Of a DNA stretch of 6,333 nucleotides, positions 1-5,802 are shown one piece after another. The position numbers and the translations under genes are program-made. This stretch comes from Candidatus Peregrinibacteria bacterium (GTDB lineage Bacteria; Patescibacteriota; Gracilibacteria; UM-FILTER-43-11), in the NCBI GenBank assembly GCA_016220125.1, contig JACRIF010000014.1, forward strand, positions 1-6,333, read 5' to 3'. Below the pieces are notes generated by a model. The model saw nothing but the letters and a program-made list of their open reading frames with translations, was not told the origin of the DNA and did not search any database. Position 1 is the first letter of the stretch, and each line of letters begins with the position of its first letter.

Positions 1-2
1 AG

Positions 3-377
3 GGGGATGTATCGTTTCATCTGAACATTTACGAAAGCGAGCTTCCTTTAAATGACTGGTTCGAAAAATTTGGAGACTTTTCCAAGGCAGATATTGAAAG
101 GGAAAAGCTGAGAATAAAACAATGTTGCGAAAAAAATGTTGAGGAAAAAAATTTCGAGGCAGTAATCACGAAAACAAAAAAGGATGGAATTCTTGGGATT
201 GTTTCCTATGGGAAAATTCCTGTGTTGGAAGAGGGGTATCCAACCACATCAAAATCATACCTTTACCAAAAAGACGGCAGAATCTATAAATTCTGGTTTG
301 TGACAACCACAGGCCCTAAGGACAAGGAGCTCATAAAAATCTTTGATGAAATCATGGATTCATTGAAATTCATTTAA
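3..377 (+). CDS. C-terminal part of an unrecognised, probably exported protein (5' end outside window)
   Basis: The frame is open from the left edge and ends with TAA at 375-377, giving 124 residues with no start in view. No catalytic motif is visible. The fragment is mixed alpha/beta in character and rich in Lys, Glu and aromatic residues. It has a Cys-Cys pair at fragment residues 41-42 and a segment GILGIVSYGKIPVLEEGY near the middle. It ends in DEIMDSLKFI; small lipoproteins and secreted hypotheticals of CPR bacteria often end in a similar Ile-x-x-Ser-(Phe/Leu)-Lys-Phe pattern, so a lipoprotein-like role is my inference. The coding sequence is about 38% GC, against roughly 50-58% for the genes that follow, with many AAA, GAA and ATT codons. 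It converges on the deacetylase gene 65 bases away. I am confident that it is coding but not of its function. Confidence 0.75.
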   Translation, partial: GDVSFHLNIYESELPLNDWFEKFGDFSKADIEREKLRIKQCCEKNVEEKNFEAVITKTKKDGILGIVSYGKIPVLEEGYPTTSKSYLYQKDGRIYKFWFVTTTGPKDKELIKIFDEIMDSLKFI

Positions 378-442
378 AAGACATGGAACGGGAAAATTCA
401 ATGTTATCTGCACAGTTTCTCCAAGGCGCGGTTGGAAAATCC

Positions 443-1435
443 CTACTTGAACCCTTTCAGGAAACCGAGCAGTTTCTGCCCGGTTTTTTCACCAATGTTG
501 AGCCGGGGCAACAGATAAGGATCGGTGGAATCGCGCGTCACGGTCCAAATCATGGTGACCGCGTTGGAATATCCAGCATCCTGGACGATTTTCGGATGAT
601 TGACGCTGTACAGGCCAAAGGGATACGCAAAGGTGGATACGCCGACATCGAGCAACGTTTCAAGGGTGGCTTTGCTGTCGACAATCTCGGCGGTGGCCTT
701 GGCATCCGAAAGGGTGTTCAGCTTGAGGTGGTGCGACGTGTGGGAGCCGATCTCGACCCATCCGCTGTGGGCCAGCTCTTTGGCCATGGCGGTGGTGAGA
801 TACTGCTTATGGTTCAGCAGGGCCGGCACCAAATAGGCGGTGATGGGAATCTGGTAGCGCTTGAGTAGCGGGAAAACAGTGGTGTAGACATCCACAATAC
901 CGTCGTCAAAAGTGAGGGCAATCGGTTTTTCAGGCAGGGGCGCAAGCCCCTTCAGCGCCGCTTCCACCTGGGCCATAGTGACAAAATGATACCCGTCGCC
1001 GATCAGCGTCTTGAGCTGGTCTTCGAAAATGGCGGGGGTGGCGTTCATCTCATATCGGGCGATATCCCTGGAATGCACGACCTCGCGCACATAATGGTAA
1101 AGCAGAATCGGAACATGGATCGGAATGGGTTCCTTGGAAGGTTCCGGAACAGAGTCAGGGGCGTCGGATGGGGTGGGAATGGAGGAGGGGTCTGAGACAG
1201 GAGCCAATACGATCGGCGAAAGCGGAGTAGGGCTGGGCTGGGCCGCGATCCGTGGCGCCGAAGTCGGAATCTCATTGCCCAAAGAAACGGGGCGGGAAAT
1301 GGAATGTGGCTGGCTCAAGCGAAGAGGGGGTGCGAAGAAGGCAACACCGATCAACAGGCAGGTTGAAAAAGCGAGCGCGAAGAGCCACAGGGGGGAAATA
1401 GGAAACCGGGAATGGGCTGGCTTTGGTTGTTTCAT
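443..1435 (-). CDS. Membrane-anchored polysaccharide deacetylase (NodB homology, carbohydrate esterase family 4)
   Basis: A 330-residue protein of the CE4 family, metal-dependent enzymes that remove N- or O-acetyl groups from peptidoglycan or other envelope polysaccharides. Residues 13-35 form one hydrophobic N-terminal segment (signal anchor), followed by a Pro/Ser-rich linker to about residue 106, so the enzyme should act outside the membrane. The catalytic domain opens with HVPILLYHYV (107-116), typical of IcaB/PgaB-like and YadE-like deacetylases. Motif 1 is TFDDG (175-179; D177 likely base, D178 metal ligand). Motif 2 is SHTSHH (231-236), giving metal ligands H232 and H236. Motif 3 is AYPFG (270-274), and PRLNIG (310-315) fits a late family motif. 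All key metal residues are present. The start is ATG at 1435; upstream (minus strand) is A-rich without a Shine-Dalgarno. No convincing promoter or terminator was found. The exact substrate cannot be told from sequence. Confidence 0.93.
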   Translation of the reverse strand: MKQPKPAHSRFPISPLWLFALAFSTCLLIGVAFFAPPLRLSQPHSISRPVSLGNEIPTSAPRIAAQPSPTPLSPIVLAPVSDPSSIPTPSDAPDSVPEPSKEPIPIHVPILLYHYVREVVHSRDIARYEMNATPAIFEDQLKTLIGDGYHFVTMAQVEAALKGLAPLPEKPIALTFDDGIVDVYTTVFPLLKRYQIPITAYLVPALLNHKQYLTTAMAKELAHSGWVEIGSHTSHHLKLNTLSDAKATAEIVDSKATLETLLDVGVSTFAYPFGLYSVNHPKIVQDAGYSNAVTMIWTVTRDSTDPYLLPRLNIGEKTGQKLLGFLKGFK

Positions 1436-1519
1436 GGATTATTTTTTTGTGTCTGGTTGGAGTTTGCCATCTGGGGGAAATCGGCGCAACCTGTAAGCGC
1501 GTCGCCAATCCCAACCGTG

Positions 1520-1548
1520 TTTACTTGGTGAGGGATTCAAGGTACAAT
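1520..1548 (+). promoter_or_regulatory. Sigma-70-type promoter of the DUF378 gene
   Basis: A -35-like TTTACT (1520-1525, four of six consensus bases) lies 17 bases from a good -10 TACAAT (1543-1548). Transcription would begin near 1555, leaving an AT-rich leader of about 19 bases before the ATG at 1574. The call is from sequence match only. Confidence 0.55.
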
Positions 1549-1573
1549 AACCAAAAGTTTATCAAATAAAATT

Positions 1574-1828
1574 ATGAATATGTGCCATAAACCCATGTGC
1601 GCGGTCACCAGCGGTCTGGTGGTTGTTGGAGGATTGAACTGGGGCCTTGTTGGCCTCGGAAATTTACTGGGCAAGGACCTGAATGTGGTCCATATGCTGT
1701 TGGGCAAATGGCCCATGGCAGAGAGCATTGTCTATGTGCTGGTCGGCCTCGCCGCCTTGGCCATGGGCGTCATGTTCTTCGCCAAGTGCCACGATTGCGC
1801 CTGCAACGCGGACACGAAGAGGAAATAA
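1574..1828 (+). CDS. DUF378 family small membrane protein with Cys-rich ends
   Basis: An 84-residue protein matching the DUF378 family (YuzA-like), whose function is unknown. The family signature GLNWGLVG is at residues 20-27. Two hydrophobic helices (about 10-31 and 50-70) are joined by a short polar loop, predicting an integral membrane hairpin with both ends on the same side. Both ends carry metal-ligand-type residues: C4, H5 and C9 before helix 1, and C72, H73, C75 and C77 after helix 2, followed by a Lys/Arg tail. The start is ATG at 1574; an in-frame ATG at 1580 is possible and would still keep the N-terminal cysteines. There is no Shine-Dalgarno; the leader is AT-rich. The gene is a stand-alone unit, with a promoter at 1520-1548 and a terminator 13 bases after the stop, and is divergent from the deacetylase gene. 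Confidence 0.92.
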   Translation: MNMCHKPMCAVTSGLVVVGGLNWGLVGLGNLLGKDLNVVHMLLGKWPMAESIVYVLVGLAALAMGVMFFAKCHDCACNADTKRK

Positions 1829-1841
1829 ATCGCAACGATTC

Positions 1842-1874
1842 AAAAACCCTCCGACCTTGCGTCGGAGGGTTTTT
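1842..1874 (+). terminator. Rho-independent terminator after the DUF378 gene
   Basis: A perfect 14-bp stem (1842-1855 with 1861-1874) encloses a 5-base loop CTTGC. The GC core CCCTCCGAC/GTCGGAGGG is flanked by A5 on the left and T5 on the right, so it could work in both directions. It lies 13 bases after the stop of the DUF378 gene. Confidence 0.92.
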
Positions 1875-1896
1875 AGATTTGGGCAAGCCAAGAACA

Positions 1897-1917
1897 CCCC
1901 TCTTTTGAAGAGAGGGG
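1897..1917. repeat. Small inverted repeat (7-bp stem)
   Basis: CCCCTCT (1897-1903) pairs perfectly with AGAGGGG (1911-1917) around a 7-base loop. There is no T-run, so it is not an intrinsic terminator. It resembles the short palindromic units common in bacterial intergenic repeats, but only one copy is in view. Confidence 0.5.
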
Positions 1918-2033
1918 AAACTTTGGGGCGGAAATTTTATGCCGAATGCTTATCGCAATTTGGAATCGAATGAATCGAGAAAGCAACCACACGCCCTTGA
2001 ATGCACCACGAGTGTAAAAAGGTAAAACGGGGT

Positions 2034-2103
2034 CCGGGGACCCATGGCCGTGATTAGTGATGGTTCTTGGTATTTGGACGGTCACACTGCTCATGGTCCC
2101 CGG
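2034..2103. repeat. Long-range inverted repeat with one bulged base
   Basis: CCGGGGACCCATG (2034-2046) is complementary to CATGGTCCCCGG (2092-2103) except for one extra C in the left arm. The arms are 45 bases apart, and the right arm is followed by CGGGTTTT. It could be the stem of a structured RNA or the two ends of a small repeat unit. No protein or RNA family is recognised inside. Confidence 0.5.
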
Positions 2104-2113
2104 CGGGTTTTCT

Positions 2114-2145
2114 CGGGTATCTTTTGACCGCCCAAAAGATACCCG
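2114..2145. repeat. Perfect 13-bp hairpin without a T-run
   Basis: CGGGTATCTTTTG (2114-2126) is the exact reverse complement of 2133-2145, with a 6-base loop ACCGCC. A 13-bp perfect palindrome with a short loop is unlikely by chance. There is no U-tract on either side (GC-rich sequence follows), so it is not a typical terminator. It sits about 95 bases before the DUF5671 promoter -10. Confidence 0.65.
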
Positions 2146-2214
2146 CCCGAGCGGCGAGCGACAAAATTAAAAAGTGAGGGGCTACAAACAACGCAATCAA
2201 ATAGCTTCTTTCCA

Positions 2215-2244
2215 TTTCCCCAATCGCCCTCCTCAAACTATAAT
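2215..2244 (+). promoter_or_regulatory. Promoter of the DUF5671 gene, with operator-like dyad just downstream
   Basis: A perfect -10 TATAAT (2239-2244) lies 18 bases after a weak -35-like TTTCCC (2215-2220, three of six). Transcription would start near 2251, about 17 bases before the ATG at 2268. The -10 overlaps a TTG at 2244 that would otherwise extend the reading frame, so it argues for the ATG start. An 18-base dyad, TTGGAT (2244-2249) and ATCCAA (2256-2261), spans the expected start point and could bind a regulator. Confidence 0.5.
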
Positions 2245-2267
2245 TGGATCAAATAATCCAAAAACCT

Positions 2268-3248
2268 ATGCATGTTCCATTCACAAAACCCGTCCAATCC
2301 ACACCGAAGGACGTCTTTCAGCACCTGTTGCTGATCGTCACGTTGTACCTCAGCGTGTTCAGTCTGATTGCGCTGGGCTTCAATTACATCGATATCCTGT
2401 TTCCGGACAGCCTCGATTTCTACTACCAAGGCGCGCTCGATGGGATCCGTTGGTCCAGCTCCATGCTTTTCGTTGTGTTCCCGTTGTTCGTCCTCATGTC
2501 CTGGCTCATCCAACGGGAATTCAGGAAAGAGCCCGAACGGCATGAGATGAAAATCCGAAAGTGGCTGGTGTACCTCACGCTCTTCATCGCCTCGATCACC
2601 ATCATCGTGGACTTGGTGCGTCTGGTCTACAATTTCTACAGTGGCGACCTGACCACCAAATTTCTGCTTAAGGTTTTGGCGGTCCTGGTTGTGACGGGGG
2701 TGGTGTTCGGCTACTACCTGTGGGATCTGCACGGCGACACGCTCAAGTCCAAAATGCCCAAGGGGTTTGCCTGGGGAACCTCGGCGATGGTGTTGGTTTC
2801 CATTGTGGCCGGCTTCTTCATTGTCGGTTCGCCGGCGGAGCAGCGAAAAATCCGTTTCGATGAACGGCGCGTCGGAGACCTGCAGAACATCCAGGGCAGT
2901 GTGATCAACCACTGGACGCAGAAAAACGCCCTTCCCGAAAAATTGGATAATCTGAAGGATAGTATTTCGGGTTTCGTCCCGCCTGTGGACCCCGAGACGA
3001 ACCTCGCGTACACCTACGAGATCCTCTCCCCGCTTTCGTTCAAGCTGTGCGCGGATTTCCGCAAGGCCAGCCTGGACCGGAAATTTGGACTCAAGGAGGG
3101 TGGCGTTGGAGGCAAGGAACGATTCGCCTCCCCCATGTACTACGGTGGCTACTATGGCGGCCCCGACCAGAATTGGAGCCATGACGCGGGCAAGCAGTGC
3201 TTCGAACGCGTGATCGACCCACTCCTGTACAAACCGGTGAAACCCTAA
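2268..3248 (+). CDS. DUF5671 family membrane protein with soluble pilin-like C-terminal domain
   Basis: A 326-residue protein starting at ATG 2268. An in-frame TTG at 2244 would add 8 residues but overlaps the promoter -10. The N-terminal part matches the DUF5671 family, common in CPR bacteria and of unknown function: STPKDVFQHLLLIVTLYLSV (11-30) begins the first helix. Hydrophobic segments lie at about 17-40, 62-83, 100-121, 133-150 and 168-187. After the last helix comes a soluble region with RRVGDLQNIQ (200-209), LPEKLDNL (222-229), VDPETNLAYTYEI (240-252) and FKLCADF (258-264). This order (long helix, LP-x-x-L, P-x-D-P-x-T, Y-x-Y, then a strand) resembles the C-terminal half of type II secretion/type IV pilin-like proteins. 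The C-terminus has a Gly/Tyr-rich run, YYGGYYGG (291-298). The domain names are from memory of the families; the pilin resemblance is inference. It has its own promoter and terminator and is convergent with the TSP3 gene. Confidence 0.85.
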   Translation: MHVPFTKPVQSTPKDVFQHLLLIVTLYLSVFSLIALGFNYIDILFPDSLDFYYQGALDGIRWSSSMLFVVFPLFVLMSWLIQREFRKEPERHEMKIRKWLVYLTLFIASITIIVDLVRLVYNFYSGDLTTKFLLKVLAVLVVTGVVFGYYLWDLHGDTLKSKMPKGFAWGTSAMVLVSIVAGFFIVGSPAEQRKIRFDERRVGDLQNIQGSVINHWTQKNALPEKLDNLKDSISGFVPPVDPETNLAYTYEILSPLSFKLCADFRKASLDRKFGLKEGGVGGKERFASPMYYGGYYGGPDQNWSHDAGKQCFERVIDPLLYKPVKP

Positions 3249-3259
3249 TGCGAACCACT

Positions 3260-3294
3260 AAAAAACCCCTCCGGGAATTTCCCGAAGGGGTTTT
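3260..3294. terminator. Bidirectional terminator between the DUF5671 and TSP3 genes
   Basis: The stem 3262-3276 pairs with 3280-3294 around an ATT loop, with one C/A mismatch (3271/3285). The core is CCCCT-CCGGGA against TCCCG-AAGGGG. T4 follows on the plus strand and a run of six T (complement of 3260-3265) follows on the minus strand. It begins 12 bases after the DUF5671 stop and ends 23 bases short of the TSP3 gene stop, so it serves both convergent genes. Confidence 0.92.
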
Positions 3295-3317
3295 CGGTCG
3301 AATGAAATTATTTTGAT

Positions 3318-3971
3318 TTAAAGGGTCGGGGCCGGGGCGACTGGGGCGGGGGCGGGGGCTTGTACGCCGTGATCCTCCTCCTCGTCCTTTTTTCCATCAT
3401 TGTTATCGTCGCTGTCCTTATCGTCGTTCAAGCCATCGTTGTCATGATCCAAGGACATTTTATCCTCAAGGTCGGCAATGCCATCGTTGTCGTCATCGAG
3501 ATCGGCGTTGTCGCCAATGCCATCCTTGTCATGGTCCTTCGATTCCTTGGGATCCTGGGGGAAAGCATCCTTCACATCGGGGACGCCGTCCTTGTCGGTA
3601 TCGAGTTTGCGGGCCTCCTCGCGGGCCTTCTTGGCTTCCTCTCGTTTCGCTTTGGCCTCCTTGCGAGCCAATTCGCGCTTCGCTTTTTCCTGTTTCTGGA
3701 AATCGCGCTTCAGTTGGTTCCGCTCCTTCATGCAAAGTCGTTTGTCCTTTTTGGCTTCCATCTTGGCGCAGGCCTCGGTCTTGTCTTTGATCATCTGCTT
3801 GGTGATTTCGACAACCACCGGGGCGACGGGGGTGGCCACAGGCTCAACCGTTGTGACGACGGGGGCTGGGTCCGTGACGACGGGGGGGACAGTCTCTTCG
3901 GCGAAGGCGCTGACACTGGCGCCCATGAAAAGGGCCAACGAAACAGCGGTGCTTAAGGTTTTGTTGAACAT
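3318..3971 (-). CDS. Secreted protein with coiled coil and thrombospondin type-3 calcium-binding repeats
   Basis: A 217-residue protein. A signal peptide is clear: Lys at 4, a hydrophobic core at 8-20 and a cleavage site after SAFA (21-24). A Val/Pro/Thr-rich linker (25-55) follows, then a highly charged Lys/Glu/Arg helix likely to form a coiled coil (about 60-123), with two cysteines, C68 and C80, near its start. Residues 124-196 hold five Asp-rich TSP3-type motifs: DTDKDGVPD (124), DHDKDGIGD (146), DDDNDGIAD (159), DHDNDGLND (175) and a degenerate DSDDNNDGKKD (186). In the TSP3/OmpA-linked family these aspartates bind calcium. The tail is Ala/Pro-rich (204-217). No C-terminal OmpA or sorting domain follows, so how it is held at the surface is unknown. 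Start ATG 3971 is fixed by the signal peptide. There is no Shine-Dalgarno; the only -10-like box (CATAAT, minus strand, 3983-3988) would leave almost no leader. A spacer or scaffold role is inference. Confidence 0.9.
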   Translation of the reverse strand: MFNKTLSTAVSLALFMGASVSAFAEETVPPVVTDPAPVVTTVEPVATPVAPVVVEITKQMIKDKTEACAKMEAKKDKRLCMKERNQLKRDFQKQEKAKRELARKEAKAKREEAKKAREEARKLDTDKDGVPDVKDAFPQDPKESKDHDKDGIGDNADLDDDNDGIADLEDKMSLDHDNDGLNDDKDSDDNNDGKKDEEEDHGVQAPAPAPVAPAPTL

Positions 3972-4124
3972 AGGGTTATAAAATTATGAAATAAATTGGT
4001 TTCTGGAAGTGAATACACAGGGTCTTGGTTTTTGTTACAAGGTTTTCAAATAAGTGAATAAGATAAGGTGATGGACACTGATGGATACACGATACTCCCC
4101 CATTTGTCACAAAAAAGTCAAAAA

Positions 4125-4151
4125 GCCCCCCAACTCATTTGAGCGGGGGGC
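4125..4151 (-). terminator. Rho-independent terminator after the SLH-domain gene
   Basis: A seven-bp GC stem GCCCCCC (4125-4131) with GGGGGGC (4145-4151) is extended by CTC/GAG (4134-4136 with 4141-4143) around an ATTT loop. On the minus strand it is followed by TTTTTGACTTTTTT. It lies 28 bases after the stop of the SLH gene and upstream of the TSP3 gene, so the two minus-strand genes are probably separate units. Confidence 0.9.
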
Positions 4152-4179
4152 GTTTGAGATTAAGGAATAAAGTGGAGCA

Positions 4180-5772
4180 TTAGCGATTCGTCAGATACTG
4201 ATAGATGGCGATCGCCACCTCGGAACGGGTCATCAGGTTGGCGGGTTTGAAAAGGTTGTCCACCGCGCTGTCGGGGTACAGGGAATACTTCTGAACCGCT
4301 CCCGCGTAGGTGGCGAACCAATCCTCGCTTGTCACATCGGTGAAAAGGGAATGGTCCAAATCCGTGGGCAACTGGCAGGCCAGGGTGATCATTTTGGAGA
4401 ACTCGGCCCGGTTCACGGTGTTGGCGGGGCGGAAGTTGCCATCGGCATAACCGTTGATGATGCCCAATCGGGCGGCCGCCTCCACATAGGGAACGTACCA
4501 TTGGCCCTTCATCAAGTCGCGGAATTTTCCGCTGTAGTCGGCTTGGGTGTCCTTGCCGCAGGCAAGCAGTAAAAATTTGGCGGCTTCGGCGCGGTTCACG
4601 GGTTTGTCGCCCTTGAACTCGCCATCCGGGAATCCGCCAAGCACGCCTCGGCGATACAATTCCGCGGCGGCCTTGCCCTCGCGCCCGTTGGCATCGGTGT
4701 CGGGGAAGGGATTGTTGTAGGCGTCCACATTCACCAAAACCTCGTCCTCGTAACCGGCGGGCGGGACGGCATTGGCCTTTTCGCATTTCTTTTTAAAGGT
4801 GTTTTTCAAGTTCGCGTAATCCTCGGTGTTGGCCAAGCCTTCCTTGTTATAGGCGCCGATTTTGGCGCGGAGGTCCTTGCATTCCTGATTCTCGGGAACG
4901 AAATTGGAAAGCTTCCGGGGGGAATCATTTCCCTCCTGTGTGCGCATTTCCTGTTCACGGGAATAGCACATCTTCACATACTCAGCCTTGGTGTCGGCGT
5001 AATCCTGCGAATTGGGTTCCGCACTCAATTTTTCGAGCTTGGCTCGAAGGTCCTCGCACTGTCTCTTGGCTTGGTCGCCGATGGATGAATCGGTTTCCCC
5101 GGCACGCCCCTGGCACTTGAGATAAGCCTGCTTCTGCTCGGCGTTGTATGTGCCGCTGGCCATAATCTTCTTCAACTCATCGCATCGATTGGCGGAAGTT
5201 TCGCGGGGAACCGGTTTATACCCTTGCTGGCAATTGAGCCACAATTGCTTTTGATCGGAATCATAATTTCCGCTATCGATTATTTTTTTCAGTTCATCGC
5301 AGGTGTAGGCGGGAGCCGTAAGAGGGGTATCGTCCTTCCCGCGCTCGCAGTTGGCCCATTGCTCCTTCTCATAGGCCGTGTAGCCGCCGCTTTCAATAAG
5401 CGTCTTCAGGTCATCACACGTATAAAGTCGTGGTTCCGTGGAGTCCTGCGGAAGTCCTTGGGGACAATTGGCCCACTGGGCCTTCTGGTCAGCCGTGTAC
5501 TGGCCACCATCGATGATCTTTTTTAGGTCATCGCAGGAAGTGGATTGATTTGCCGGGGCCATCGGAGGAAGTTGGCCGCAATATTTGGAGTATTCCTCTT
5601 TATCGGCGGACGTATATTGGTTTGAGCTGAGAAGATTGCCCAACTCGGTGCAACGTTCCTTGGTGCCGGGCTCAAAACTGGCTTGTGAAAAGACCGCGAC
5701 GGTGGAACCCACCACGCTTAGGGCGAAAAGCATAAAACCCGCTCTCAGCCACAATGAATTTTTTGTTTTCAT
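4180..5772 (-). CDS. Surface protein with Cys-framed helical repeats and three C-terminal SLH domains
   Basis: A 530-residue exported protein. Residues 1-31 form a signal peptide (basic start, hydrophobic 11-28, likely cut after SQA at 29-31). Residues 41-330 hold seven Cys-framed units. Five have first cysteines at exactly 39-residue spacing (41, 80, 119, 158, 197) and closing cysteines at 65, 103, 142, 181 and 220. Two longer variants run C239-C269 and C298-C330. Each unit reads roughly C-[DE]-x-L-K-K-I-I-x-(4)-Y-x-x-x-[QE]-K-x-x-W-x-x-C, which suggests two short helices clamped by a disulfide; I do not recognise a named domain. Three S-layer homology domains follow: 356-406 (VNRAEA), 417-468 (GYADGNFRPA, VNRAEF) and 477-527 (MTRSEV). 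SLH domains dock proteins non-covalently onto pyruvylated secondary cell-wall polymer in Gram-positive-type envelopes, so this is a wall-anchored, possibly S-layer, protein. Start ATG 5772 fits the signal peptide; no Shine-Dalgarno. Promoter and terminator are its own. Confidence 0.93.
   Translation of the reverse strand: MKTKNSLWLRAGFMLFALSVVGSTVAVFSQASFEPGTKERCTELGNLLSSNQYTSADKEEYSKYCGQLPPMAPANQSTSCDDLKKIIDGGQYTADQKAQWANCPQGLPQDSTEPRLYTCDDLKTLIESGGYTAYEKEQWANCERGKDDTPLTAPAYTCDELKKIIDSGNYDSDQKQLWLNCQQGYKPVPRETSANRCDELKKIMASGTYNAEQKQAYLKCQGRAGETDSSIGDQAKRQCEDLRAKLEKLSAEPNSQDYADTKAEYVKMCYSREQEMRTQEGNDSPRKLSNFVPENQECKDLRAKIGAYNKEGLANTEDYANLKNTFKKKCEKANAVPPAGYEDEVLVNVDAYNNPFPDTDANGREGKAAAELYRRGVLGGFPDGEFKGDKPVNRAEAAKFLLLACGKDTQADYSGKFRDLMKGQWYVPYVEAAARLGIINGYADGNFRPANTVNRAEFSKMITLACQLPTDLDHSLFTDVTSEDWFATYAGAVQKYSLYPDSAVDNLFKPANLMTRSEVAIAIYQYLTNR
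4783..5652 (-). repeat. Coding region of seven Cys-framed repeats (117-bp period in the first five)
   Basis: The first cysteine codons lie at 5650-5652, 5533-5535, 5416-5418, 5299-5301 and 5182-5184, an exact 117-base period. Two longer units start at 5058 and 4881. The copies are related clearly at protein level (for example CDDLKKIIDGGQY, CDDLKTLIESGGY and CDELKKIIDSGNY) but have drifted at DNA level, so this is an old internal duplication and not a recent tandem expansion. Confidence 0.9.
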
Positions 5773-5802
5773 TTTTGGTTTTATTAAATGGTATCAAGTA
5801 TT

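Larger units (their letters stand above)
1829..2243. other. Gene-free stretch with several inverted repeats
   Basis: No convincing gene lies in these 415 bases. Short open frames on both strands (for example 1873-2094 and 2054-2236, both minus) look like chance products. The stretch holds the DUF378 terminator (1842-1874), a small hairpin (1897-1917), a bulged long-range inverted repeat (2034-2046 with 2092-2103), a perfect 13-bp hairpin (2114-2145), and at its right end the promoter of the DUF5671 gene. The part from about 2030 to 2160 is GC-rich and resembles dispersed intergenic repeat sequence, which I cannot confirm from one copy. Confidence 0.6.

Noticed and set aside
383..868. Plus-strand frame of 161 codons across the deacetylase 3' end
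   Set aside because: It is antisense to the CE4 catalytic domain, which carries all metal-binding motifs; this frame shows no domain.
1125..1514. Open frames on both strands overlapping the deacetylase N-terminus and upstream DNA
   Set aside because: Low-complexity products of the Pro/Ser-rich linker DNA, with no start signals or recognisable features.
2030..2105. tRNA-like or riboswitch-like element in the GC-rich inverted repeat
   Set aside because: No GTTC-A-A-T T-loop, no acceptor/CCA arrangement and no riboswitch core that I recognise; only the two complementary arms are supported.
2244..2267. TTG at 2244 as the start of the DUF5671 protein
   Set aside because: The TTG overlaps the last base of a perfect TATAAT box and an operator-like dyad; the ATG at 2268 fits the family's usual N-terminus.
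2238..3182. Long minus-strand open frame (314 codons) opposite the DUF5671 gene
   Set aside because: It lies wholly antisense to a gene with clear membrane helices and family motifs. Its His/Gln/Asp/Arg-rich composition is typical of the reverse strand of such a gene, and it has no promoter or domain of its own.
3360..3956. Plus-strand frame of 198 codons, very rich in Ile/Val/Leu, opposite the TSP3 gene
   Set aside because: Asp codons GAT/GAC read in reverse give ATC/GTC, so the hydrophobic run is an artefact of the Asp-rich repeats and not a membrane protein.
4070..4090. Short imperfect direct repeat GATGGACAC / GATGGATAC between the SLH and TSP3 genes
   Set aside because: Only two short copies with a mismatch, not aligned with any promoter I can identify; likely chance.
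4160..4786. Minus-strand Arg/Gly-rich frame of 208 codons over the SLH domains
   Set aside because: An alternate frame of the SLH region; the true frame gives three SLH domains with the expected (V/T)-x-R-(A/S)-E motifs.
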